Shown: positions 1 through 7,699 of the stretch, in pieces
Layout: every line of letters starts with the position of its first letter
Numbering within the stretch: position 1 is the stretch's first letter
Assembly: GCF_003326475.1 (NCBI RefSeq)
Contig: NZ_JPWA01000009.1
Coordinates: forward strand, 1 to 64,000
Direction: 5' to 3'
DNA from: Thalassospira xianhensis MCCC 1A02616
GTDB lineage: Bacteria > Pseudomonadota > Alphaproteobacteria > Rhodospirillales > Thalassospiraceae
DNA: 64,000 bases
The notes under the pieces: model-generated
Databases searched by the model: none
What the model saw: the letters and a program-made list of their open reading frames with translations, nothing else
Told to the model about the DNA's origin: nothing
Position numbers and translations under genes: made by a program

Positions 1-95
1 TCGGGGCAGCGGGGGCCGTCCGGGGCGTGGTCCGTCTGGTCGGTGGCGTTTGGCGATGCCGGGGGCAGAGGGGTTGGTTGGCTGGCGGGATTGGT

Positions 96-234
96 TTGGC
101 GATTGACCAAAACCGTCATTCCGGGCGAAGCGCAGCGCAGACCCGGAATCCATGCCCCGTTGAAAGAGACTGGATTCCCGCCGTCGCGGGAATGACGATC
201 TGGTTGGGAGGGCTTTGTCAGCGGCCCGTGGTTG
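96..234. repeat. Tandem intergenic palindromic repeat, copy 1
   Basis: First of two tandem copies (offset 155 bp) of a unit that begins TTGGCGATTGAYCAAAA. The core, 114-197, is an imperfect inverted repeat: CGTCATTCCGGG on the left pairs with CGCGGGAATGACG on the right, and inside it ACCCGGAATCCA (141) pairs with TGGATTCCCG (171). No gene covers it. This type of GTCATTCC...GGAATGAC element is common between genes in alphaproteobacteria. Positions 1-95 before it are G-rich with no recognisable gene. Confidence 0.75.
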
Positions 235-250
235 GCTGACGGGGTTGGCT

Positions 251-398
251 TTGGCGATTGATCAAAATCGTCATTCCGGGCGGAGCAGAGCGCAGACCCG
301 GAATCCATGCCCTGTTGCAGGAGACGGGATTGCCGCCCCGCTTTCACGGGGGCAGGCTTTGCGGGAATGACAATCAGATCGGGTATGCTTTGTCAGCA
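251..398. repeat. Tandem intergenic palindromic repeat, copy 2
   Basis: Second copy of the unit at 96-234, with the same leading TTGGCGATTGATCAAAA, the same CGTCATTCCGGGC arm (269) and the closing GCGGGAATGAC arm (361-371). The region between the arms is about 20 bp longer and more diverged than in copy 1. Both copies end in a related CTTTGTCAGC tail, so the whole 150-bp unit and not only the palindrome was duplicated. Confidence 0.7.
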
Positions 399-404
399 GT
401 CTGA

Positions 405-423
405 GGCAGCATTCAATGCTGCC
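405..423 (-). terminator. Hairpin downstream of aroQ
   Basis: GGCAGCAT and ATGCTGCC form a perfect 8-bp stem with a 3-base loop, about 30 bases beyond the aroQ stop codon. There is no run of U on the aroQ strand, so this may protect the 3' end instead of acting as an efficient intrinsic terminator. On the plus strand it is followed by TTTGTTGTTT, but no plus-strand gene precedes it. Confidence 0.45.
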
Positions 424-453
424 TTTGTTGTTTCGGACCTGGGCACCATCACC

Positions 454-903
454 CTATTTGGTCTGCGCAATCTTTTTCGCGGCAAGACGCGTTGCCAGTT
501 CATAGCCATAGGCACCGGCACCTGCCATCACGGCATTGGCGACCGGGCTGATCCAGCTGTGGTGGCGGAATTCTTCACGAGCGTGCGGATTGGAAATATG
601 CAGTTCGATGATATATCCGTCGAAGGTTTTAAGCGCGTCATGAATGGCCGCCGAGGTATGGGTATAGGCCCCGGCATTGATGATGATCGCAGCCGATCGT
701 TGCCGTGCATCATGGATGAAATCGACAATGCTGCCTTCGTGGTTTGACTGTTCAAACCGGACAGAAACCCCCAGCGTTTCGGCAAGCGATGCGCATTTAT
801 CCGCGATACTTGCCAAAGTATCATAACCGTATATTTCCGGCTGACGCTGCCCCAAAAGGTTCAGGTTGGGGCCGTTAATGACAAGAATTTCCGAAACGCT
901 CAT
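454..903 (-). CDS. aroQ: 3-dehydroquinate dehydratase, type II
   Basis: Converts 3-dehydroquinate to 3-dehydroshikimate in the cytoplasm. At 149 residues it has the normal length of a type II (dodecameric) enzyme. It shows the GPNLNLLG..P..YG active-site strand with the flexible-loop Arg and catalytic Tyr, the NAGAYTHTS substrate-binding segment, and the ELHISNPHAREEFRHHS block with the catalytic His. ATG start with AAGGAAA upstream. It is the last gene of a minus-strand run that also holds a quinate/shikimate dehydrogenase and QuiC, so its role here is more likely quinate catabolism than aromatic amino acid synthesis, although type II enzymes serve both. Confidence 0.95.
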   Translation of the reverse strand: MSVSEILVINGPNLNLLGQRQPEIYGYDTLASIADKCASLAETLGVSVRFEQSNHEGSIVDFIHDARQRSAAIIINAGAYTHTSAAIHDALKTFDGYIIELHISNPHAREEFRHHSWISPVANAVMAGAGAYGYELATRLAAKKIAQTK

Positions 904-930
904 GGTTTCCTTATCCCCTGAAATAGTTCG

Positions 931-2814
931 TTATTTCGACGTCTGACTGCGCCGGTTCATACGGGTTTGCGATGCCAGCCGGATTGGCGCATTGGCCGCA
1001 CCAAACCCGCGATAATCGCGACGTTCAACCAGTTCAAAGAAGAACCGGTTGGCGAAGGTCTTGGTATAGACCTGAAAATACTCGCCGTCATCATCACGAT
1101 CGTAAAGGATGTTGGCAGCTTTCAGTCGATCCAGAAGATCGGGATCAAGCCCGAAGCGCGCCTCGATGTCATCATAGTAATTTTCCGGGATTGGCAGAAC
1201 TTCAACGCCATTTTTCCGGCAAAAATCCACACTGGCAAAAATATCGCCACTTGAAAGTGCGATATGCTGGACGCCGCTTCCAAAGAACTCGCTTAGGAAT
1301 TGTGAATGCTGGGTATGGGGGCTTTGCGATCCGTTCAGGATCAGCCGCACACCGCCATCCTCACCCTGAACCACCTGACTTTGTACCAGACCACCGGGAT
1401 CGGGCACATCGACCGTTGGCATTTTGCCAAGGTCAAAGATCGAGGTGAAATACAGCACCCAGGTCAGCATTTCCTCGTACTGCATCGAATAGGACACATG
1501 ATCGACCGATTTCAGGTTGGCGTCATGTGCCGGCTTTCCTGCCGGTTTCGATGCTTCGAATTCGACATCCCAGATGCGCGCCAGTTCGCTTTGATCATCA
1601 AGGAAATAGACCAGACTGCCACCAACACCGCGAATGGCGGGCATTTCGATCTCGCCTGCCCCCACCGGCTGCGTAAAGGGCGACGCCAGCAACGATTGCG
1701 CACGCTTAAGCGATGCACCGGCATCATCGACCTTGAGCCCCACCGCACAAACCGACGGGCCATGCACGATGTTATAAGAATGCGCAAATCCATCCTTGTC
1801 GCAATTGATGACAAGATTGATGTTACCCTGCTTCCACCATGTGACGGCCTTGGATTTATGGCTGCCGCGTTTTTCAAAGCCAAGCCCGGCAAACAGGGCA
1901 GCAAGTTTTTCGGCGTTTTCTTCTTCGACCGCGAATTCAACAAACTCGACATTGCGGGCATGCGCCTTTGGCGGCAGGGCAACCGCCTTTTCCCCGACTT
2001 TTACACCTTCGACCCCATCCCCCAGATAAATCAGGGAACGCAAGCCATCCTTGGCAACGTTTTTGGTCGAGCTTGAGCGGAACTGGTCATTGAAGATTTC
2101 AAGTGACAGTGGCCCGTCATACCCGGTTCGGGCCAGATTGCGCATGAATTCATCAAGGGGAAAGTCCCCCTGCCCCGGAAAGCACCTGAAATGGCGGCTC
2201 CATGACAACGGGTCCATTTCAAGGATCGGGGCATCGGCGACCTGCACAAGAAAGATCCTGTCGCCGGGGATCGATGCAATCGCATCAAGCGGCACCTTGC
2301 GCGCCATGATGTGGAAGGTATCGAGCACCAACCCGACATTGGGATGATTGGCGCGCCGCACCACCTCCCAGCTATCGCGATAATCGCTGATATGTTTGCC
2401 CCAGGACAGGGCTTCGAACGCGATGCGAAGCCCACGCTTGGCCGCGCGGTCGCCAAGTTCGGCCAGATCCTTTGCCGCACGATCAAGCCCGCCAAGTGAT
2501 TGCGGCGATACGTTCGAACAGACCATCAAAAGATCGGTACCCAGTTCTTCCATCAGATCGAACTTGCGCTCCGCACGTTCAAAGGCCCGGGTGCGTTGGG
2601 GCTCCGGCATGCCTTCAAAATCGCGGAATGGCTGAAAGGTTACCAGCTTCAGACCAAGGTCACGGATAGTCTTTCCAACATCCTCGGGGGAGCCATCAAA
2701 GGTCAGCAGATCATTTTCAAAAATCTCGACACCATCAAAGCCGGCGGCGGCGATGGCATCGAGTTTTTCCTGAAGATCGCCCGATAGCGATACGGTCGCG
2801 ATGGAAGTCAGCAT
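931..2814 (-). CDS. quiC: 3-dehydroshikimate dehydratase with C-terminal HPPD-like domain
   Basis: Dehydrates 3-dehydroshikimate to protocatechuate. Residues 1-270 form a sugar-phosphate isomerase/AP-endonuclease type TIM barrel with the metal ligands expected of bacterial QuiC1: E134, D165 (in LDTFH), Q191 and E239 (in SLEIF). Residues about 285-610 are a two-module VOC/4-hydroxyphenylpyruvate dioxygenase-like domain that keeps the 2-His-1-Glu iron triad (VDHVSY, VQHIAL, FFELVE). The 627-residue length matches the QuiC1 fusion class. A strong GGAGGGA site precedes the ATG. aroQ follows after 27 bp. The barrel assignment is firm; what the dioxygenase-like half does is unclear. Confidence 0.9.
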   Translation of the reverse strand: MLTSIATVSLSGDLQEKLDAIAAAGFDGVEIFENDLLTFDGSPEDVGKTIRDLGLKLVTFQPFRDFEGMPEPQRTRAFERAERKFDLMEELGTDLLMVCSNVSPQSLGGLDRAAKDLAELGDRAAKRGLRIAFEALSWGKHISDYRDSWEVVRRANHPNVGLVLDTFHIMARKVPLDAIASIPGDRIFLVQVADAPILEMDPLSWSRHFRCFPGQGDFPLDEFMRNLARTGYDGPLSLEIFNDQFRSSSTKNVAKDGLRSLIYLGDGVEGVKVGEKAVALPPKAHARNVEFVEFAVEEENAEKLAALFAGLGFEKRGSHKSKAVTWWKQGNINLVINCDKDGFAHSYNIVHGPSVCAVGLKVDDAGASLKRAQSLLASPFTQPVGAGEIEMPAIRGVGGSLVYFLDDQSELARIWDVEFEASKPAGKPAHDANLKSVDHVSYSMQYEEMLTWVLYFTSIFDLGKMPTVDVPDPGGLVQSQVVQGEDGGVRLILNGSQSPHTQHSQFLSEFFGSGVQHIALSSGDIFASVDFCRKNGVEVLPIPENYYDDIEARFGLDPDLLDRLKAANILYDRDDDGEYFQVYTKTFANRFFFELVERRDYRGFGAANAPIRLASQTRMNRRSQTSK

Positions 2815-2891
2815 TTTATCCCTCCGGGATGGTCGTGGGCATCATGGCGCACAGGTTCGGAAGGACATCCGGGCAAACCAGCCGCCCGGCA

Positions 2892-2905
2892 TGATCATAT
2901 GATCA
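2892..2905. promoter_or_regulatory. Perfect 14-bp palindrome, possible operator
   Basis: TGATCATATGATCA is perfectly self-complementary and lies 78-91 bp upstream of quiC, overlapping the last codon and stop of the GntR-family gene. Its position between the regulator and the catabolic genes suggests an operator for that regulator, but no second copy was seen at the head of the operon, so a chance palindrome is possible. Confidence 0.35.
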
Positions 2906-3553
2906 GTCCTGCGAACGGCGCCGATAGGTTTCAATGTGGTCGGTCAGTTTTGCCAGCGCGGCATTCTTGTCTCGCGCCAACGCCAGATCACAGATGCTGC
3001 GATGTTCATCAATGATGTCTTCGGCGCGGAAACCATGCGTTTTCAGTTCGATCACCACATAGCGGCGGAACTGGTCAAAGATTTCGCGATGCATGCGCAT
3101 ATGCAGATCTGATCCGCAGGCCGAAATCAGTGCCTGATGAAATTCGCGATCATACTGGCTCCAGCGGACGGTCAGTTCGCGACTGTCTTCGGTCAGCATT
3201 CGTTTTTCGATGGCGGAAAGCTTGTGATGGGCGGCAGCAACACGGCCCTCCCACTCGACATCCCCGGTATCGATTGATTTCCCAAGCCCGTCTGTTTCAA
3301 GCAGCAACCGCATCGCGGTCAGTTCCTTGAAATTCGAGGGCGATGTTTCGACAACCCGAAAACCTTTCTGGCCTTCGACAAAAACAAATCCCGATGCGAC
3401 AAGACGATTCAGCACTTCGCGGAGCGTGTTGACGCCGGCATTATAACGGTCACGCAGCGCATCAAGTTTCAGCTTCACACCCGGCTGGAGTTCGCCATAC
3501 AGAATGTCATCGCGAATTTCGTTATAAACTGTCTCGGCAACTGTGCTGCTCAT
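2903..3553 (-). CDS. GntR family regulator, FadR subfamily (FCD domain)
   Basis: A 216-residue transcriptional regulator with an N-terminal winged helix (residues about 5-70, including the LREVLNRLVASGFV recognition region) and an all-helical FCD effector domain (about 80-210). The usual metal-binding set is visible: D and H in YDREFHQAL, H in DEHRS, and H in DHIETY. FCD regulators usually bind a carboxylate ligand. It sits inside the quinate/shikimate cluster, 11 bp after the dehydrogenase gene and 88 bp before quiC, so it probably controls this operon in response to quinate, shikimate or a product. ATG start with GGGGAAAG upstream. Confidence 0.88.
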   Translation of the reverse strand: MSSTVAETVYNEIRDDILYGELQPGVKLKLDALRDRYNAGVNTLREVLNRLVASGFVFVEGQKGFRVVETSPSNFKELTAMRLLLETDGLGKSIDTGDVEWEGRVAAAHHKLSAIEKRMLTEDSRELTVRWSQYDREFHQALISACGSDLHMRMHREIFDQFRRYVVIELKTHGFRAEDIIDEHRSICDLALARDKNAALAKLTDHIETYRRRSQD

Positions 3554-3564
3554 GGACTTTCCCC

Positions 3565-4413
3565 TTACCCCGTCAATGCCTCGGGATAGGCATTGAAATA
3601 TTCGACCCGGGCCGCATCCCCGTCGATCTGCGTGCCACTGAAAACCTCGAATGCTTCAATACCCTGAAAAAAGAACAGTTCAAAGCCGGTCATGACAGAA
3701 AGCCCCGCCTTTTGCGCGGAATGAAGGAACGCGGTTTCAACCGGTGTATAAACCGCGTCAAACGCCCATTTCTGGCCCCCCAGCAAGGCAGCATCAATCG
3801 GACTGCCCGGATACTGGTTCATTCCGACCGGCGTACAATTGATCAAGCCGTCCGCATTGCGGATCGCATCGGAAAGATCGGCCTCCGCGATAAAGGCAAC
3901 GTTGGCCCCACCTGCCTTCAGGGTCGCAACCAGCTCATGACCGCGGTCGGCATCCTTGTCATGAATAAGGATGCGGTCCGCGCCAAGCCCGTGCAATCCG
4001 AAGGCAACCGCAAGGCCAACGCCACCAGCCCCCATCTGCAATACTGTCCCCGGCGCCTGATCACCAAACTGCCCGCGATAGCCGCGCATGAAACCGACAT
4101 AATCGGTATTATCCCCGCGCCAGCCATCTTCGCGGAAGACCACCGTATTCACAGCCCCCAGGGCTTCGGGCAGGCGTTTGCGGCGCTGGATCAGCTTGCG
4201 GGCCGCGGTTTTGTAGGGATGGGTAACATTCACCCCGGCATAACCGTCTTTGGCGCAGGCTGTCAGCTGCCCGATCAGATCAAAATCGGCGATCTTTTCA
4301 CTGTCGAGATAGTCATAGGTCACATCAATTCCGCACATCCGGCCAAGCAAGACATGCAGTCTTGCCGACTGGCTGCGTGATATGCCTTTACCGATAAGAC
4401 CGAGTTTCAACAT
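3565..4413 (-). CDS. Quinate/shikimate dehydrogenase, AroE family
   Basis: A 282-residue member of the shikimate dehydrogenase family. The substrate domain has SRSQSARLH in place of the usual SxSP..HN, the catalytic Lys in NVTHPYK and the catalytic Asp in GDNTDYVGF. The Rossmann motif is GAGGVG. At the end of the second beta strand it has IHDKDADR, an acidic residue where NADP-dependent AroE has NRT, which points to NAD and thus to a catabolic role (quinate to dehydroquinate, shikimate to dehydroshikimate). I start at the ATG of MLKLGLIG, 11 bp after dctM; a longer reading would run into dctM. Substrate preference cannot be read from sequence. Confidence 0.85.
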   Translation of the reverse strand: MLKLGLIGKGISRSQSARLHVLLGRMCGIDVTYDYLDSEKIADFDLIGQLTACAKDGYAGVNVTHPYKTAARKLIQRRKRLPEALGAVNTVVFREDGWRGDNTDYVGFMRGYRGQFGDQAPGTVLQMGAGGVGLAVAFGLHGLGADRILIHDKDADRGHELVATLKAGGANVAFIAEADLSDAIRNADGLINCTPVGMNQYPGSPIDAALLGGQKWAFDAVYTPVETAFLHSAQKAGLSVMTGFELFFFQGIEAFEVFSGTQIDGDAARVEYFNAYPEALTG

Positions 4414-4424
4414 GGGGCGAAATC

Positions 4425-5693
4425 CTAAAATCCGAACAGGTTGGGCATGAAAGTGACGAGCTGCGGTACAAAGGTAATCAGGATCAGAACCAGCAGTTCG
4501 ACCAAGAACAGCGGCATGATCGATTTGATCATCCGGGCCATACCAACATTGGCGATGGCATCGGCAACGAACAGGCAAAGCCCCATTGGTGGTGTGATCA
4601 GCCCGATCATCAGGTTGAAGATCACGACGATGCCGAAATGGGTCGGATCAATACCAAGGCTGATTGCGATGGGATGCAGGATCGGTACCAAAACCAGCAT
4701 TGCGGCAATGCCTTCAAGCACCAGCCCGACAGCAAGCAGCATGATATTGATCAGGATTAGGAACATCGCCGGGCTGTCGACATAGCCGAGAACAAAAGAA
4801 CTGACAGCCTGCGGAATTCCCGCAAAAGTCATGAACCAGTTTGCTGCCGCAACCGATCCCATAATGATCAGGATGCTTGATGAATCGCGCATCGAATTGG
4901 CGAAAATTCCTGGCAATTCTGATGGTTTGAGTTCACGGAAAACAAACAGCCCGACAACCAGCGCATAAAATACGGCAAAGCTTGCGGCCTCGGTCGGGGT
5001 AACAATGCCTGCCAGGATCGAACCAATCACAAAAACCGGCATGAAAAGCGGGATCAGACCATCCCAAAGTGCGCGCAGCTTTTCGCGCACATTCATCCTG
5101 TCACGCGGCGTGGCATAATTGGCTGCAAAGATACGGACATAAACCGACAACGAAATCGCAAGAAGGATTCCTGGAATAATCCCTGCCAAAAATAGTGCCG
5201 GAACCGAAACATTGGTGGTAATCAGCGCGTAGATGATCACCGGAATACTCGGCGGAATGATTGGACCGATCACAGATGATGCTGCCGTCAGAGCCGCCGC
5301 GAAATCACGCGGGTAACCTTCTTTTTCCATCGACGGAATAAAGATGCGCCCGATTGCCGATGTATCAGCCACCGCCGACCCGGAAAGACCAGCGAAAATT
5401 ACCGAAGACCAGATATTGACCTGTGCCAGCCCAGCCTTGGCATGACCGACAAGCGCATTGGCAAGATTGATGACACGCGATGTAATGCCGCTGGCATTCA
5501 TCAACTCCCCGGCCAGAACAAAAAGCGGAATGGCAAGAATGGTAAAACTGTCAAGGCCGGCAAAGATACGCTGGGGCAGAAGATCGATGCTGAACGTCGC
5601 GCCACCAATGTAAATCGCGATCGCCAGCGCAATCGCAAAGGCCACGGGCGCACCAATAGCAAGCAGAACAAAAAGACCAAGACCGGTGATCAT
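4425..5693 (-). CDS. dctM: TRAP transporter large permease DctM
   Basis: A 422-residue inner-membrane protein of the DctM family, the 12-helix subunit that drives sodium-coupled uptake in TRAP transporters. Hydrophobic segments run throughout, with family features such as LAIPLFVLAGELMN, LSGSAVADTSAIG and GLITPPMGLCLFV. The start overlaps the dctQ stop by 4 bp (ATGA), showing translational coupling. It is followed after 11 bp by the quinate/shikimate dehydrogenase, so the substrate is probably quinate or shikimate. Confidence 0.94.
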   Translation of the reverse strand: MITGLGLFVLLAIGAPVAFAIALAIAIYIGGATFSIDLLPQRIFAGLDSFTILAIPLFVLAGELMNASGITSRVINLANALVGHAKAGLAQVNIWSSVIFAGLSGSAVADTSAIGRIFIPSMEKEGYPRDFAAALTAASSVIGPIIPPSIPVIIYALITTNVSVPALFLAGIIPGILLAISLSVYVRIFAANYATPRDRMNVREKLRALWDGLIPLFMPVFVIGSILAGIVTPTEAASFAVFYALVVGLFVFRELKPSELPGIFANSMRDSSSILIIMGSVAAANWFMTFAGIPQAVSSFVLGYVDSPAMFLILINIMLLAVGLVLEGIAAMLVLVPILHPIAISLGIDPTHFGIVVIFNLMIGLITPPMGLCLFVADAIANVGMARMIKSIMPLFLVELLVLILITFVPQLVTFMPNLFGF

Positions 5694-6175
5694 GATGCCT
5701 CACCCCCTGAAGATTGGCGGGTAAAGAAAGCGATCAGACGAAACAGTGCCGCGATCACCAGACACGCGCCACCAACCGTCATGGCGATTTGCGCCCAATA
5801 CATCGGAATGCCAAGGCCCGAAGCCATGATCCCGCCGCGTTTGGCGGCAAATATCAGACCGGCGTGGATCAGGATGCCGCCCAGAACAAGCGTAGCGGCA
5901 TCAACAGCAACGGCGAGTTTGCGCCGGACCGGTGCCGGAACTGCATCGATGAATATGCTGAAGGTAATCTGTGTACCTTGGAGATAGGCAAAGGCCATTC
6001 CGAACATACAACCATAGATCATCGCGTATTTCGCGACTTCCTCGCTCCATTGCAGGGGAGACGAAAACAGATAGCGGCTGACACTGCCAGCAAAGACGAC
6101 ACCGAAGACAACAAGGATGCTAAATCCCGAAAGCCCGGCAAGCAGGCGGCTGAAAGCATTCTCTGCGCGTTGCAT
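5690..6175 (-). CDS. dctQ: TRAP transporter small permease DctQ
   Basis: A 161-residue DctQ-type protein with four predicted membrane helices and the characteristic LQWSEEVAKYAMIYGCMFG segment after helix 2. It partners DctM to form the membrane part of the transporter. I chose the ATG at 6175 (MQRAENAF), which has AGGGGAA 5 bases upstream; an upstream in-frame extension has no such site and would be atypical. It lies 132 bp after dctP with a hairpin in the gap. Confidence 0.92.
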   Translation of the reverse strand: MQRAENAFSRLLAGLSGFSILVVFGVVFAGSVSRYLFSSPLQWSEEVAKYAMIYGCMFGMAFAYLQGTQITFSIFIDAVPAPVRRKLAVAVDAATLVLGGILIHAGLIFAAKRGGIMASGLGIPMYWAQIAMTVGGACLVIAALFRLIAFFTRQSSGGEAS

Positions 6176-6252
6176 GGTTTCCCCTGAATGAGCACGGAAG
6201 ATCGATACCGTAACCGGCCGAATTGCAAGAACTGGCACGATAACAATGAAAC

Positions 6253-6299
6253 AAAAAGGGCAGGCCAAGCTCCAAAGGAGGCATGGAACCCGGCCTGCC
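6253..6299 (-). terminator. Attenuator-like hairpin between dctP and dctQ
   Basis: Read on the minus strand, GGCAGGCC pairs with GGCCTGCC, with partial pairing inside, followed directly by CTTTTTGTTT. It begins 9 bases beyond the dctP stop codon. A leaky terminator here would make the periplasmic receptor in excess over the membrane subunits, as is common in binding-protein-dependent systems. Confidence 0.65.
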
Positions 6300-6307
6300 A
6301 ATGCCGG

Positions 6308-7333
6308 TTACATAGAGGCTGCGGCCTCACCGACAGCAGATTGCAGTTTATCGATCCATTCGGAACCAATTTCACCCGAGAGCCAGTTGATCACAGCCGG
6401 TTGGGCGACATCACGGAAAGCCTTCAGCTGATCGGCCGTCGGAGTTGTGACTTCCATGCCCTCGGCGGCAAGTTTCGCAACACCCTCGGCAGAGTTAAAC
6501 TGCTGGATCGCTCGGCCAACATTCGATGCGATGCCGGCAGCACGGCGCAGAAGTGCCTGGTCACCTTCCGACAAGCCCTTGTAGATATCTTCATTAATCA
6601 GGATGAAGTCGGTGCCATACACGTGACGATCAAGCGTCAGGTATTTCTGCATTTCGTAAAACTTGTTGGCGTAAATCACACTGATCGGATTTTCCTGCCC
6701 GTCAACTGTGCCAGTGGTCAGTGCGGTCGGGACTTCCGGCCATGGAATCGGGGTCGGCTCACCGCCAAGCGCTTTGACCATCTCGACAAACAACGGGACA
6801 GTCATAACGCGGATTTTAAGGCCTTCCATATCCTTTGGCTCGGCAATCGCACGTTTGGAGTTGGTGAAGTTACGGAAACCGGTTTCGCCATATGCCAACG
6901 TACGCAAGCCCGTTTTTTCAAGGCAATGCTCGGCAAGCTGGTTTCCGAAATCGCCATCCAGAACCTTCCATGCGACATTCGCGCTCGGGAACATGTAGGG
7001 GATGTCAAGAACAGCAGCCTCGGGGCAAACTTTGGAGAACGGCCCGGACACCATCGACATGGCCAGCGTACCGTCCTGTGTATTTTGAAGCAGATCAGTT
7101 TCCCCGCCGAGCGACCCGGCCGGGAATAACTGAACTTCGATGCGACCGCCTGACTCAGCTTCGACAATATTTTTGAAGACCTGCGTGGCCGCACCTTTTT
7201 TCGAAGTGGTCCATTCCGCCGGATCGACATGTGCAAAGTTCAATGTAATGTCCGCAGCCTGTGCCGGTGCGGCGAAAGAAGCAGCTGCGAGCGATACAGC
7301 ACCCAGCAGTGCACTTTTGGAGACGAATTTCAT
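6308..7333 (-). CDS. dctP: TRAP transporter substrate-binding protein DctP
   Basis: A 341-residue periplasmic receptor with a clear Sec signal peptide ending APAQA-AD (cleavage near residue 26). The mature part has family hallmarks: FAHVDPAEW near the N-terminus, the GLKIRV segment with the Arg that usually salt-bridges a substrate carboxylate, and the GTVDGQENPI motif. First gene of the operon, with its own promoter upstream and an attenuator downstream. Context indicates quinate/shikimate or a related hydroxy-acid as ligand; this is inference. Confidence 0.93.
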   Translation of the reverse strand: MKFVSKSALLGAVSLAAASFAAPAQAADITLNFAHVDPAEWTTSKKGAATQVFKNIVEAESGGRIEVQLFPAGSLGGETDLLQNTQDGTLAMSMVSGPFSKVCPEAAVLDIPYMFPSANVAWKVLDGDFGNQLAEHCLEKTGLRTLAYGETGFRNFTNSKRAIAEPKDMEGLKIRVMTVPLFVEMVKALGGEPTPIPWPEVPTALTTGTVDGQENPISVIYANKFYEMQKYLTLDRHVYGTDFILINEDIYKGLSEGDQALLRRAAGIASNVGRAIQQFNSAEGVAKLAAEGMEVTTPTADQLKAFRDVAQPAVINWLSGEIGSEWIDKLQSAVGEAAASM

Positions 7334-7414
7334 TTTTTCCTCCCGAATGAAAACAATCCCGACAGCCCGACATTATTCATAATCTTCTGCATCGGACCCT
7401 TGCGGAATAGGGAG

Positions 7415-7455
7415 ACTTTAAAAAATATAGGAGATTTTGTCAAACATTCTAGAAT
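7415..7455 (-). promoter_or_regulatory. Probable promoter and palindrome upstream of dctP
   Basis: On the minus strand a perfect -35 TTGACA (7443-7438) and a -10 TAAAGT (7420-7415) are separated by 17 bp, giving a transcript start near 7408 and a leader of about 75 bases before dctP. Two bases upstream of the -35 is the palindrome ATTCTAGAAT (7446-7455), a position suited to an activator or an overlapping repressor. The rest of the 366-bp gap (7456-7699) shows nothing I can name. Confidence 0.55.
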
Positions 7456-7699
7456 CAGTATAAATTAGAGTATGTTGACGCCAGAACTCCTGAAACCGAA
7501 ACTGCGCCAAGATCTGGACGTATAAACGCTTTTGTTCATTTCGATATCGGGACCACCAATCCGATCTTCCATGGCAAAAGCATGATCAATTCACCCTAAT
7601 TCACAGCCATCCCCCTGCCTTCGCAATGGAATTTGCTGTAAAACACTTGCGATGCAGCCGGTATTTCATGCTACTTTGGCCCAGCAACGCATCGATTCG

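Noticed and set aside
1..453. CRISPR array or mobile element at the left edge
   Set aside because: Only two copies of a 150-bp unit with no regular spacers, no cas gene and no transposase.
307..747. 146-codon plus-strand frame overlapping the repeat and aroQ
   Set aside because: Mostly antisense to aroQ and partly made of the palindromic repeat; no coding evidence.
1306..2076. 256-codon frame on the plus strand
   Set aside because: Antisense shadow of quiC.
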